From positions 60,852,718 to 60,916,717 of the forward strand of contig OY757924.1 in assembly GCA_963585895.1 (NCBI GenBank): a stretch of DNA of 64,000 nt, read 5' to 3'. Each line of letters starts with the position of its first letter. Position 1 is the first letter of the stretch. This document shows, in pieces, positions 33,868-45,311 of the stretch. The notes under the pieces are model-generated. The model was given only the letters and a program-made list of their open reading frames with translations, searched no databases and was not told the DNA's origin. The position numbers were made by a program, and so were the translations under genes. Source of the stretch: Sepioteuthis lessoniana (Eukaryota; Mollusca; Cephalopoda; Myopsida; Loliginidae).

Positions 33868-35925
33868 AAAGAAATAGCATCTATATCCCTAATGTTATCT
33901 CAGTGGTAGTAGAGGGAAAAGAAAAAGTGAATATAGCAATAATAATGATAATAAAAGAAATAGCATCTATATCCCTAATTTTCTCTCAGTGGTTGTAGAG
34001 GGAAAGGAAAACGTGAATATGGCAATAGTAATGATAATAAAAAAAAATCTATATCCCTAATGTTATCTCAGTGGTTATAGAGGGAAAAGAAAACGTGAAT
34101 ATAGCAATAGTAATGATAATAAAAGAAATAGCATCTATGTCCCTAATGTTATCTCAGTGGTAGTAGACGGAAAGGAAAACGTGAATATAGCAATAGTAAT
34201 GATAATAAAAAAAATCAATATCCCTAATGTTATCTCAGTGGTTGTAGAGGGAAAAGAAAACGTGAATATAGAAATAGTAATGAAAATAAAAGAAATAGCA
34301 TCTTTTTCCCTAATGTTATCTCAGTGGTAGTAGACGGAAAAGAAAACGTGAATATAGCAATAGTAATGATAATATAAAAAAAATCTATATCCCTAATGTT
34401 ATCTCAGTGGTAGTAGAGGGAAAAGAAAAACGTGAATATAGCAATAGTAATGATAATAAAAGAAATAGCATCTATATCCCTAATGTTATCTCATTTGTAG
34501 TAGAGGGAAAAGAAAACGTCAATATAGCAATAGTAATGATACTAAAAGAAATAGCATCTATATCCCTAATGTCATCTCAGTGGTAGTAGCGGGAAAAAAA
34601 GAGAATATAGCAATAGTAATGATAATAAAAGAAATAGCATCTATATCCCTAATTTTATCTCAGTGGTAGTAGAGGGAAAAGAAAACGTCAATATAGCAAT
34701 AGTAATGAAAATAAAAGAAATAGCATCTTTTTCCCTAATGTTATCTCAGTGGTAGTAGACGGAAAAGAAAACGTGAATATAGCAATAGTAATGATAATAT
34801 AAAAAAAATCTATATCCCTAATGTTATCTCAGTGGTAGTAGAGGGAAAAGAAAAAGTGAATATAGCAATAATAATGATAATAAAAGAAATAGCATCTATA
34901 TCCCTAATTTTCTCTCAGTGGTTGTAGAGGGAAAGGAAAACGTGAATATGGCAATAGTAATGATAATAAAAAAAATCTTTATCCCTAATGTTATCTCAGT
35001 GGTTATAGAGGGAAAAGAAAACGTGAATATAGCAATAGTAATGATAATAAAAGAAATAGCATCTATGTCCCTAGTGTTATCTCAGTGGTAGTAGAGGGAA
35101 AGGAAAACGTGAATATAGAAATAGTAATGATAATAAAAGAAATAGCATCTACATCCCTAATGTTATCTCAGTGGTAGTAGAGGGAAAGGAAAACGTGAAT
35201 ATAGCAATAGTAATGATAATAAAAGAAATAGCATCTACATCCCTAATGTTATCTCAGTGGTAGTAGAGGATAAGGAAAACGTGAATATAGCAATAGTAAT
35301 GAAACTAAAAGAAATAGTATCTATATCCCTAATGTTATCTCATTTGTAGTAGAGGGAAAAGAAAACGTCAATATAGCAATAGTAATGATAAAAAAAGAAA
35401 TAGCATCTATATCCCTAATGTTATCTCAGTGGTAGTAGATTGAAAAGAAAAAAAATGAATATTGCAATAGTAATGATAATAAAAGAAATAGCATCTATAT
35501 CCCTAATGTTTTACATCAGTGGTAGTTGAGGAAAAAAAAAGCTAATATACCAATAATAATGATAATAAAAGTAATAGCATCTATATCCCTAATTTTCTCT
35601 CAGTGGTTGTAGAGGGAAAAGAAAAACGTGAATATAGCAATAGTAATGATAATAAAAGAAATAGCATCTATATCCCTAATGTTATCTAAGTGGTAGTAGA
35701 GGGAAAAAAAGGGAATATAGCAATAGTAATGATAATAAAATAAATAGCATCTATATCCCTAATGTTATCTCAGTGGTAGTAGAGGCAAAAGAAAACGTGA
35801 ATATAGCAATAGTAATGATAATAAAAGAAATAGCATTTATATCCCTAATGTTTTACATCATTGGTAGTAGAGGGAAAAGAAAACGTGAATATTGCAATAG
35901 TAATGATAATAACTTTATTAGTTTA
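33868..35925 (+). repeat. ~85-bp tandem repeat array, about 24 units
   Basis: Units of 83-88 bp carry 'ctatatccctaatgttatct', 'cagtggtagtagagggaaaa', 'gaaaacgtgaatatagcaat' and 'agtaatgataataaaag'. Neighbouring units share roughly 85-95% of bases. A subset lacks 'gaaatagcat'. Variant units recur: the 'ctttttccct' variant lies at 34302 and 34727 (425 bp, five units apart), and a 'tctctcagtggttgtag' variant recurs about 930 bp apart. So blocks of several units were copied together. There are no spacers between units, hence not CRISPR. Short open frames across units are not conserved. Confidence 0.95.
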
Positions 35926-36220
35926 AAGAAAAATAGAAATAAGAGCAGTATATATAAAAGTGTTAACGTTAATAGCTGAATAGGAGTAGAATGGGAAAAG
36001 TTGTGATGTAATAGAAATAAGGGTGGTATTAATAGTTCTTAACTATATGTTAGAAATAGCAGTAGTTAAAAGATTAAAATAGTAGTAGTAGTAAATATAG
36101 GAAGGGCAATAGTAGACCTATTGGACAAATGTAGTATTGGTTTTAGCAATACTCGATGTAATAGTATAAAGAGTTCTAGATTAGATAGAGGAAGAGAAAA
36201 AAGAGTTATAGTAGCAATAA
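35926..36220. other. simple AGTAGT/AATAG-rich stretch
   Basis: Low-complexity 'tagtagtagtaaa', 'gaaatagcagtag' sequence extending from the tandem array. It may be strongly diverged array sequence. Confidence 0.5.
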
Positions 36221-36224
36221 TAGT

Positions 36225-36750
36225 TTGATTTGGTTTGGTTTTATGGAATATCAACCATTGAAGGTTATTTAATGCCAGATCCATTTTTATGCATAAAAAC
36301 AGTTCTTTTCCAATTAATTCAGTTAAGCATGAGCACACAGTTTAAATATAACACTTCTACTTCAAGCTATTTAGTTTATTCAACAATTCAACAAAATGGT
36401 TTCAAGTATAACCACGTATCACTAACAATTCAATTAAACATCAGTAATTTATTTACCCACAGTTTAAATATTCAAAACCGTTTTATTTTAAGCAATTCAG
36501 TTTAGCATGAGTACACAGTTTAGTTCTATTTGACCCATAGGTAGGATTATCAGGTTTTATCACTCCAGATCAAAGTCAACCAGGGAATGACGGGTTACTC
36601 AGTAATCCTAAAAGCTCCAGCGTCACTGGAAACTCACTATCAAATTGTTTAGTGTCATATACAGGACACTCGTTGGTGGTGGGGGGTCTTACGCCTCTGC
36701 AGAGGTGCAGTCGGTGTATTCTACAGCCCTAGCCGACTGGGCCAAGCTCT
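36225..36750 (-). mobile_element. family-D copy, near full length
   Basis: Tail first ('tttatggaatatcaacc', 'gttatttaatgccagatcc'), then monomers ('gagcacacagtttaaat', 'ttatttacccacagtt'). The head follows with 'taggattatcaggttttatc', the palindromic 'cctctgcagagg' at about 36694-36705, and 'ctacagccctagccgactgg'. Confidence 0.9.
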
Positions 36751-36864
36751 AATAATTATCAGAGTAACAGAAATTAGAGAAGAGTCGTACAAAGAGAGAA
36801 AAATAGTTGTGCCAGTAGCTGTAAAAGTAGTAGAGTAGAAGTAGAAAGTCAGAAAAAATTAATA

Positions 36865-37105
36865 GTTTGGTCTGATTTCTCTGTTTGATGGCATCCCAAA
36901 CTTCGAGGGTTATTTAATGCCAAATCTATCCTTGTCAAAGAACAGCCGCGGTTCTATTTAACCCATTGCAACGCGAATAAGGATTTTCATACCTTATGCC
37001 TAAGGCATTAGTCCAAAATTGAATGCACTAGCCTGACTGGAATTCAAACTCGCAAATTACAACTTCACCTACCCTGCACGTAAACTGCCACGCCAATATG
37101 ATTCT
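36865..37105 (-). mobile_element. SINE-E copy
   Basis: Reverse-strand copy: tail 'atggcatcccaaacttcg', 'gttatttaatgccaaatc', body 'ctatttaacccattgcaac', then the head 'actggaattcaaactcgc' to 'gtaaactgccacgcc'. Confidence 0.8.
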
Positions 37106-37140
37106 CTCTCAGTAATTGTTGTACAAAAATTTTGAAACAT

Positions 37141-37629
37141 GAAGGTGACAAATATACCAATTCTGATTGGTGTTTTTGGCACGTTAACTAAAGGTTTATT
37201 AAAGGGCCTGGAGGATTTGGAAGTGGGCGGCCGAGTGGAGACCATCCAAACAACAACATTAATGAAAACGACCAGAATATTTCAAAGAGTCCTGGAGACT
37301 TGAGGAGACTTGCTGTCTCTCAATCTCCAGTGAAAGACCATCAGCTAACGCTATTGTCAAAAACTCTAATGAGTAAATAATAATAATAATAATAATAAAT
37401 AACGATTGTGCCAATTGTGATTGGTGCGTTAGGCACAGTAACTAAAGGATTATTAAAGGTCCTGGAGGACTTGGAAGTTGGTGGACGATAGGAGACCATC
37501 CAAACAACAACATTACTGAAAACGGCCAGAATACTACGAAGAGTCCTGGAGACCTGAGGAGACTTGCTGTTACTCAATCTCCAGTGGAAGACCATCAGCT
37601 AACGCTATTGTCAAAAACTCTAATGAGTA

Positions 37630-37666
<37 letters not shown>

Positions 37667-37905
37667 TGTAACGATTGTGCCAATTGTGATTGGTGCGTTA
37701 GGCACAGTAACTAAAGGATTATTAAAGGGCCTGGATGACTTTGAAGTTGGCGGTCGGGTAGAGACTATCCAAACGACAACATTGCTGAGGACGACCAGAA
37801 TACTGAGATGAGTCCTGGAGACCAGAGGAGACTTGCTGTCACTCAAATTCCAGTGAAAAACCATCAGCTAATACTGATGTGAAAAACTCTAGAGGAGTAA
37901 TAATA
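37141..37905 (+). mobile_element. tandem trimer of R2-like LINE 3' ends
   Basis: Three units start at about 37148, 37401 and 37670. Each encodes the last ~70 residues of an R2-like LINE protein (IPIVIGALGTVTKGLLKGLEDLE, then RILRRVLE and GDLL), a short 3' UTR and an (AAT)n tail. Units 2 and 3 start at the same truncation point, directly after the previous unit's tail. That favours tandem duplication over three independent insertions. The minus strand gives long spurious frames ending in poly-Tyr. Confidence 0.85.
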
Positions 37906-38744
37906 TCAGAATAAGTAGATTAGTAAAAGAAAGAGAAAAATTAGTAATAATAATAGTAATAGTAATAAGGGCGTTACTAACAATAATAGTAGATTAGTAG
38001 TAGGAAGAGGAAAAGAAGAGAAAGATGAAAAGGAAATGAACGACGGAGATGAAGTAAATCAAAAGACTTTAATTAGCGTATTAAAAGTATTTGCATGTTT
38101 ACCGAGAAGGAAGGAAACGAATGAATGGACGGAAAAGAAAATAAGGAAATTCATTCAAAGTCATTGATTAAACAATAATAAAAAAAATAATTAAAAAGAC
38201 GTGAATAAAAGAAAGAAGAAAATAGCAATCGGAACAACGATCAAAGAAATGAAAATCGCATCAAATAAATGACAAAATATAAACGGATTACGTGTTCGAA
38301 AGAATCTTGCAAAGAGATTGGAAGATTTAAAAACCAGTAGAAGACGTCAAATAAGTTGAGCTGTATATGCATGCTGGAAAGCAGACTGTAGAAAAATTAT
38401 GCAAAACAGTTTCTCGTCTGCCTTACATTGTAATAAGACCGCTAAGGGTCATTCACTTCTCTGCTTTATTTAAAGAGACAACTCTTAAACACTCAATTCT
38501 GATATCTGAAGATAAAGAAGATATTTAGTTGAGTTACCTCTCAGCAAGAATTAGTATAAGTACTAGTATAATCGAGGTATACAAACACATAATAAACTTT
38601 AAAGAAAAACAATATAAGCTTATTTATACATGTTGGAAAATGTAATATATACATAATTTACGTACACAATTGAAAGAAAACACTAATGAAACCTGGCAGC
38701 TAGAAATATGCACACAGTTTTTTTTACAAATAAGTAGTAAGTAA

Positions 38745-39125
38745 AAACGATGAATGTACTGAAAATGACTTTACTATATGAATCCATTGGAAATGATTTT
38801 ACTATAAGTATTTATTGAAGATGTATTTACAATAGGAATGCAAAGCAAATGGTTTTACAATGAGAATGTAATGAAAATGGTTGATTATAGGAAAGCATGG
38901 ACATTTTTTCTGTATAGGAATGCATTTTATATGTTTTACAATAAGAATGCATTGGACTTTATTTTATTTTGAGAATGCATTTTGAAATGAATTTTCTATA
39001 ATAATTTGCTTGTTATAATGCATTACAAAAGATTCTTGATGCAGAAATGTATCATTGAGTATTTTATTATTGTAATATATTGCAAAGTAGTTTACAATAG
39101 GAATATATTGGGCAATTTTTACGTA
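38745..39125 (+). repeat. degenerate ~35-38-bp minisatellite
   Basis: About ten diverged units with 'ttttacaataggaatgcatt' and 'gaaaatg' as the core. Units vary in length and identity, so the array is old. Confidence 0.7.
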
Positions 39126-39522
39126 ATGCTTATACATGAGATTCGGAGCAGTAGCAGACCTCCGATTATCTATTTATATTGCCCTTTGTATTTGACATTG
39201 AAAGCGAAATGTGTCTTTACTGTTACAAGACAAAGGGAGAATCAAAAATGGGTCAGCAATGTATTTCTTAGAGTGTTGTGTGACATCCCACGAGTTATCC
39301 ATCGGACACGTCGATTATTTATCGTCTTCCTACAGAATTTCAGTTGTCTGTTCTGTATATATAAAGAAGGCTCAGAAGCTTTTCGAGAACCTAAAAAAAA
39401 AAAAAAAAATTAAACAGGAAAGAAATTCGTACAGTAGCTGAGGCAATATTCCTTAGACAACAGGATGTGTAATACGAGCAAATCCTTCCAAAACAAAGAG
39501 AGTAATTTGTATAAAGTTTTAA

Positions 39523-39531
<9 letters not shown>

Positions 39532-39576
<45 letters not shown>
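39532..39576. repeat. (GA)n microsatellite
   Basis: Pure GA run of ~22 units. Confidence 0.95.
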
Positions 39577-39577
<1 letters not shown>

Positions 39578-39821
39578 AGATATTACAGATAACATACACA
39601 GTGGAAGACATCTACACAAAAAAAGCTCATTTGTATGCTAAAGAACTTGATGATCATTAAAAATTGACCTGGAGTACTAATTTCTATTCAGGTCCGATCT
39701 ATGAGACAAAAATATCTGTTTAAAACTTATTTTTAATTGATTGGAATGCTTGAAACTATACAACTGTAAACTCTTTGTATAAATTACAGTCACCTGAAAC
39801 GATAATAATTTACCAAGACTG

Positions 39822-40132
39822 GTTTTTTGGTTATCATATTTACCCAACCACCCCACTCGGGCAGGATATGACATAAGGTCCAGTTTTAAGCGGAGTTTAA
39901 CAGGTTTGAATTCAGAGTTTTCCTTCTCCTAGACTAGTTGCCTCACCAAGGCCGAAGAACCTAGTCTGCCCTACTATTTACCCATAGCTGGAGGGAGAAT
40001 AATTGGATTCATACCTTTCCCAAGGGTATTAGTGCTATGTGAAATGCAATCAGTCACGTCCAGGATTTGAACTCGTATCGTCGTATCCATTTCGTACAAC
40101 GATATCCATTACACCACTGTTTTTTTGGTTAT
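39822..40132 (-). mobile_element. SINE-B copy with target-site duplication
   Basis: The element is 39835-40118. Flanking repeats 'gttttttggttat' at 39822-39834 and the same motif with one extra T at 40119-40132. The 3' end is on the left ('acccaaccaccccactcgg'); the head with 'aggatttgaactcgtatcg' and 'ccattacaccactg' is on the right. The flanks (39670-39820, 40133-40270) resemble family-D internal monomers. Confidence 0.9.
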
Positions 40133-40355
40133 TCCCAACGATATAACTACATACAAACAAATGATTATTATAAAATAGAAACAATAATTTGAAACCATAT
40201 AGTTGCGTAATAAATTAGTATTAGATGAGGATACTTGTAACCAAGCAACTTTGAGCAAAATGAATAAGATGCGAATAATTGTTAAAGAAAAGCTCTGAAG
40301 AAACAACACGAAAAATTGGGAAATGAACATGCAATGAACAAGATTCTCTAACCTC

Positions 40356-40603
40356 TAAGAAGTTGGTTTGATGTCTTTGTTTAATGGCAGATCAACCTTT
40401 GTAGTTTATTTAATGCCAAAGCTATTCTCCTTGAAGAACAATCTCTGGTACTATTTAAGAGGATAAGAGCTTCATACCTTTTCCAAGGGTATTTACCCGA
40501 AAGAGAACGTAATAGCGCAACTGGTGTACGAACTCCCTTATTACGATTCAGCAGCCCATCGCTTTAACCATTACACCACGAGGGCACCCTCGTAAGAAGT
40601 TGG
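40356..40603 (-). mobile_element. SINE-E copy with target-site duplication
   Basis: The element is 40367-40592 (226 bp). Direct repeats 'taagaagttgg' at 40356-40366 and 40593-40603 are identical. Tail 'aatggcagatcaacc', 'gtttatttaatgccaaagc', body, B-box complement and head 'ttaaccattacaccacgagg' are all present. This gives the true ends of SINE-E. Confidence 0.9.
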
Positions 40604-41132
40604 GTTGGGTTGGGTTGAGTTTATGGCATATAAGGATTGTAGGTTATCTAATGCCAAATCCTATTAATACTTATTAAATTTGAATTGTAAACACAGTTTG
40701 TAGATTACATTTTAAAGTAGCTTGAACTTATTTGCTTGCATGCAAATAAATGTTTACATATAAGCTTTGTAAGTCAATAGAGTTGTGATGTGAAAGGTTA
40801 GCACTAATCTGTCGCTAATCAAATAATTTACTAAGCTTTTTGCTTAGATGTGCCACACGGCCATATGAATGGGGTATGAAGTGATACTCGAACTCAATTG
40901 TGTAGGTTTGACAGTCTAGTTTGCTAACCATTACACCACCCGAGTTGCTCATTACTTGCGAATCAAACTGCAGTTATTCTCAATGAGAGACTTATATCGG
41001 CTCTCTCTTACTCTCATGTAAAATAAGGCAGATTGATTTTACAGTATCACTAGAAATAATTCATATGTAATCTTATTCTTAAATGAATCAGAGCTAATTT
41101 GTTTGGCCACAAATATTACTATCCATTGCACC

Positions 41133-41391
41133 CTGATAAATGGTTTGGTTTCTTTGTTTAATGGTATATCAACCTTAGCAGATTATTTCATGCCAAAGCC
41201 ATTCTCCTAGAAGAACAAGAGTGATTTATTTAACCCATAGCTGGGAAGATAAGGGGGTCCCTACCTTCCCCAAGGATATTTGCCCGAAAGTGAACGTAAT
41301 AGCGCGACTGGAGTTCGAATTCGCTTTCTAAGATTCCGTAGTCCATCACTTTAACCATTACGCCACGAGGACACCCCTCTGGTAAATGGTT
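41133..41391 (-). mobile_element. SINE-E copy with target-site duplication
   Basis: The element is 41146-41378 (233 bp). Flanks 'ctgataaatggtt' (41133-41145) and 'ctggtaaatggtt' (41379-41391) match at 12 of 13 bases. Inserted inside family-D monomer sequence. Confidence 0.9.
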
Positions 41392-41893
41392 GCAGATATT
41401 CTAACATTAATATTTCTTTTTAGTACTAATCATTTCTTCGCCCTCACTTACATGGTTTCACATATTGCTATCTAATATAAATGGTTTTATTTCAATGGTT
41501 TCAAGCATCGTTATGCAACATTAAAAAAGTCAATTTAGGCACACATTACGATTTTCGCATATTGCGTTATAATACAAATATTCAGTTCAACATTACATTT
41601 TTGTTTGCACATAGTTAAATTGTTCCAAGTATTGGTATGTATCGCTAACCATTCAATTAAACATCAGTCATTTGTTTGCACACAGTTAAATGGTAAAACG
41701 GCTCCATTTCTATGATTTCGATTTCATGTAAGTGATTTGATTTCTCTCAGCTTAAATTTCAAACTGTTCAATTTGTCCCATAGATAGGACCCTATCATGA
41801 GCTAGCAATCCGGGTTCGAGTGGACCTGGGAGCAATAGCAATGAATGGGTAATAAATATTCTCGAAAGTTCCTGGGCAGTGGCTACGCTCTCA

Positions 41894-42206
41894 GGTTGTT
41901 TAATCCTATTTACCAACCCCTCCGCTCGGGTAGAATATGGCACAAGGTCAATTTTAAAGTGGAGTTTAACAGGTTTGAATTCAGAGTTTTCCTTCCCCTA
42001 GACTAGTTGCCCCACCAAGGCTGAAGAAACCAGTCTGTCATACTATTTACCTATAGCTGGAAGGAGAATAATTGGATTCATACCTTTCCCAAGGGTATTA
42101 GTGCTATGTGAAAATGCAATCATTCTCGTCCAGGATTTGAACTCTCATCGCCGTGTCCATTTCCTACAACGATAGCCATTACACCACGGGCACCTGGTTG
42201 TTTAAT
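41894..42206 (-). mobile_element. SINE-B copy with 11-bp target-site duplication
   Basis: The element is 41905-42195. Identical 'ggttgtttaat' flanks at 41894-41904 and 42196-42206. That 11-mer belongs to the family-D head, whose sequence continues on both sides, so SINE-B inserted into an existing family-D copy. Confidence 0.94.
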
Positions 42207-42599
42207 GACATTTCCATGATACTCATTGTGGTGGTGGGGGTGTGTCTTATTCCTATGCAGAGAGTCAGTAAGTGTATTCGAGTAACGGTTTTCCTAAGAA
42301 GAAAATGACCTTAGACGGTGTGACGTACCGTTCACATTAATCAATCAGTCGGTTAACAAGCATTTTATTTAAAATATGGTTAGATTAAAATGTTTTTTTT
42401 TTTGCATCAACCGATGAATTTGCTGAAACAATGAACATATCACATACATTTTGATAAAATTGTTTCGGGTAATTCGTTGGACTTTGGGTCCGTGGTCACT
42501 CCTAGCATCGTTTAAGATACGTCAGTGACCTTACCAAATGCCAACTGTATCCCCTGCAAGAGGCTGGTTAAGACACAAAAAGAAGTCTCTTACAAACGC

Positions 42600-42890
42600 C
42601 ACTAATCAGCATCTGACGTGGAGGCTCCTGTTCTGGATCTCTGAGGAATGTCGAATAAACTTTCAATGCTATCACTTCCTGGTTCACTCTGGGATGAATT
42701 TGATGCATCAGTTAGGTTCCCATTTACTGGTCCCAACGAATTTTGAAAAAATATATTAGATAGGACTGAATGCAAAAAATCGTTAGAAGCAATTACAGAA
42801 ATATATAAATATGACCGAGCAAATTTAAGATTCTCTAGCATCTAGCATGAAATAAACCTAGATTGGTTGACATGCCTTTAACATCAATCA
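42600..42890 (+). mobile_element. degenerate family-D fragment
   Basis: 'gatctctgaggaatgtcg', 'aatgctatcacttcctgg', 'ggttcactctgg', then 'catgaaataaacctagattgg' near the end follow the D order with heavy divergence. Confidence 0.45.
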
Positions 42891-42894
42891 ATCT

Positions 42895-43430
42895 ATCAAT
42901 CTGAAGCTGTTTATTTTCACAGCTGGTTTCGTCCTCTTTGTAATTTCTTAAACAATTTATTTCATTATCTTCTCAATTATTACGTCATCGTTCACCTTTC
43001 TTATCTTTAAATGTAAGTGATGACAGTAGTTCATACATCTTTCGTAAAAAGAAAAAAAAAAACATGTGACGGCTACCCATTTCTGGTGCCTGTTTAAAGT
43101 GATAAATGCATACAATACTCCCAGTACACACGAAGGCAGCAGGAATTAATCTATACAGTAGTGAAAAAACATCGTATTTCAAATAATATTTTCTGGGAAA
43201 AAAAACGCATACAGATTTTGCTCGCTGTACAGCCCTCGTAATAAATCTAAACCAGACTGCTTTATAGAGAGTAAAAGAAAGAAAACAATTCGATAAGGGA
43301 ACACTGCTAAATTGATGGCCAATATATGGAATACAAAAACAAAACGATTTGAAAGTAAAAAGGCAAACACTACATGAGAATATAAGCATCTATAATAATA
43401 GTGATAAAAAATTGCAAAACATGTAAAAAA
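42895..43430. other. unannotated stretch
   Basis: Minus-strand open frames of ~100-135 residues occur (42985-43475) but are hydrophobic, overlap one another in different frames and resemble nothing I know. Probably chance. Confidence 0.4.
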
Positions 43431-43432
43431 AC

Positions 43433-44630
43433 TGGAAACCCTCATACACACCATTAGAATATACAGTATGGGCATAGGAAGGGAATTTATGCATAGAAAA
43501 ATGTGCCATGCTCGTCATGAAAAGTGGCAAACGATATATGACTGACGGAATGGAACTACCACATCAAGACAAGATTAGAACGCTCGCAGAAAATCTAACA
43601 TACAAATACATGGGTATCTTCGAGACTGACAATATCCATATTTACCAACCCCTCCGCTCGGGCAGGATATGACACAAGGTCAATTTTAAGTGAAGTTTAA
43701 CATGTTTGAATTCAGAGTTTTCCTTCTCCTAGACTAGTTGCCTCACCAAGGCTGAAGAACCTAGTCTGCCCTACTATTTACCCATAGCTCGAGGGAGAAT
43801 AATTAGATTCATACCTTTCCCAAGGGTATTAGTGCTATGTGAAATGCAATCAGTCTCGTCCAGGAATTGAACTCGTGTCGCCGTGTACAATATCAAACAA
43901 GTGGAGATGACAGACCAGTTCGAAAAGAATATCTCAGGAGAACTAGAAAGATACTCGAGACAAAACTCTACTGCAGAAACCTCATCAAAGCGATAAACAC
44001 TTAGGCTGTGTCCCTCGTTAGATATTGGTGACCCTTTCTCAAGTGGACCAGAAATGAACTTAAACAAATGGATCAAAGAACAAGAAAACTAATGACCACG
44101 CATAAGGCATTACACAGCAGATACGACGTTAACAGACTATATGTATCAAGAAAAGAGGGAGGAAGAGGAATTGCCAACATCGAAGACTGTGTAGACGCAT
44201 TGATACAACGGCTCGAAGACGACATAGAAAAACACGAACGAGGACTGATTACAACCATCAGAAACGATGGCGACAACACGATAGAGGATAGTAGGAAACA
44301 AAAATGTGAAAAAAAACCCAACTATATGGCCGCTTTAAACGACTAATAAAGAAAATTTCACACCAGAAAACATGGACCTGGCTAAGAAAAGGAAACCTTA
44401 TGAGAGAAACGGAATCTCTCCAAATAGCAGCACAGGACAACGCCATAAGAGCTAATCATATCAAAGCCAGAATAGATAAGACGCAACAAAATAGCAAATG
44501 TAGACTATGCGGTCACAGACACGAAACGGTCAATCACATAATAAGCGCATGCAGCAAATTAGCACAGAAGGAGTATAACACTGATGTGAAAAACTCTAAC
44601 GGAGTAAATAATGATAATAATAATAATCAT
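43433..44630 (+). mobile_element. R2-like LINE, 5'-truncated and internally deleted copy
   Basis: Encodes the thumb region of the reverse transcriptase (EKCAMLVMKSGKRYMTDGME, EYLRRTRK, LFLKWTRNELKQMDQRTRK, KALHSRYDV, RLYVSRKEGGRG), then RIDKTQQNSKCRLCGHRHET with a CX2CX8HX4C zinc knuckle (~44500-44550) and KLAQKEY. Right after this, at ~44578, the frame jumps to the element's 3' end (DVKNSNGV) and an (AAT)n tail. So the C-terminal endonuclease part is deleted. RT-CCHC-endonuclease order is that of R2-clade elements. A SINE-B (43637-43886) interrupts it, and stops are present at several points. Confidence 0.88.
43629..43894 (-). mobile_element. SINE-B, 5'-truncated, inserted in the R2-like LINE
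   Basis: The element is 43637-43886. Identical 8-mers 'acaatatc' at 43629-43636 and 43887-43894 flank it. The LINE coding sequence reads through once the insert and one repeat are removed. The tRNA-like A box is missing, so the SINE arrived 5'-truncated, as in LINE-mediated insertion. Confidence 0.92.
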
Positions 44631-44631
44631 A

Positions 44632-45308
44632 TCGTGCTGGTAGCACGGATATCCCTGACCCTCTCTCGCCACTCCTCCCTATCGTTCATCGCCCTAGGTA
44701 GGTCTTCAGGACAACATCCTGTATCCTTACATAGCTGCTGAATGTACGTTCGAGCTGGTCGCCCTGCTTTTGCGCGGCCATGTGTGGGGATCCATAAGAG
44801 TACCTCTCTTATGAGTTCATCTCTGCTTCTCCAGCAGTGTCCTGCATGTCTGGTTTGTCTAACTTGAATAGTTTTTGTGAAAAGGGGCAGGTGGCCGTAC
44901 AGTTGGTGTCTTGTGGGGTGTTGCTGCCAGGACTTGTTCAGGATTGCACGCAGCATTCTTGTATAATTGCCATCTAGTTTTTTCTCCAGCCGTTTTGTTA
45001 GCGTCCATGTAGTGCATCCATATAGCAGTATCGATGTGACCGCTGCCTGGAAGAAACTGCGTTTCATTTTATCGGTTAGGTCTGATTTCCATATAATCTA
45101 TAGCCTATTGATAGCTGTCCATGCTTTCGTTAGCCTCGTTTCGATGTCCTTTTCGGTTGATTCGACGCTGCTTCCTAGGTACGTGAATTTGTCTACTAGT
45201 TTAAGTGGGGTTCCTTCTAGAGTGGAGATGTCCCCCGTTTAGTTATAGCACATATATTCCGTTTTGTGTGCATTAACATGGAGGCCTATGCTTGCTGCTG
45301 CTCCTTAA
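44632..45308 (-). mobile_element. RTE-type LINE, 5'-truncated 3' end
   Basis: Minus strand encodes from about HVNAHKTEYMC (45300) through STEKDIETRLTKA and MKRSFFQAAVTSILLYGC to WRERVRDIRATST. The 3' end abuts the (AAT)n tail of the R2-like copy. The last ~146 residues (45067-44627) are an uninterrupted frame, which makes this one of the youngest-looking RTE pieces here. Confidence 0.93.
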
Positions 45309-45311
45309 GAA

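Larger units (their letters stand above)
40604..42300 (-). mobile_element. family-D copy (or overlapping copies) hosting SINE-E and SINE-B
   Basis: On the minus strand the tail (GGTTG repeats, 'tttatggcatataagg', 'gttatctaatgccaaatcc') lies at 40604-40670. Internal monomers are seen at 40690-40800 and 41395-41745. The head runs through 41760-41893 and continues at 42207-42300 ('gacatttccatgatactc', 'cttattcctatgcagag'). SINE-E (41146-41378) and SINE-B (41905-42195) interrupt it. A further tRNA-like head (40850-40945, 'tactcgaactcaattg', 'taaccattacaccacc') sits in the gap, so more than one copy may be involved. Confidence 0.65.

Noticed and set aside
33868-35925. CRISPR-like appearance of regular ~85-bp repeats
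   Set aside because: The repeats are head to tail with no unique spacers, vary in sequence, and the context is a eukaryotic repeat-rich region.
39006-39413. 135-residue plus-strand frame ending at a poly-A run (possible processed retrocopy)
   Set aside because: It begins inside a degenerate minisatellite, lacks a polyadenylation signal before the A-run and resembles no family I know.
42985-43475. Overlapping hydrophobic minus-strand frames that look like membrane proteins
   Set aside because: Phe/Cys/Leu-rich composition comes from A-rich plus-strand DNA; two frames overlap and neither is conserved.
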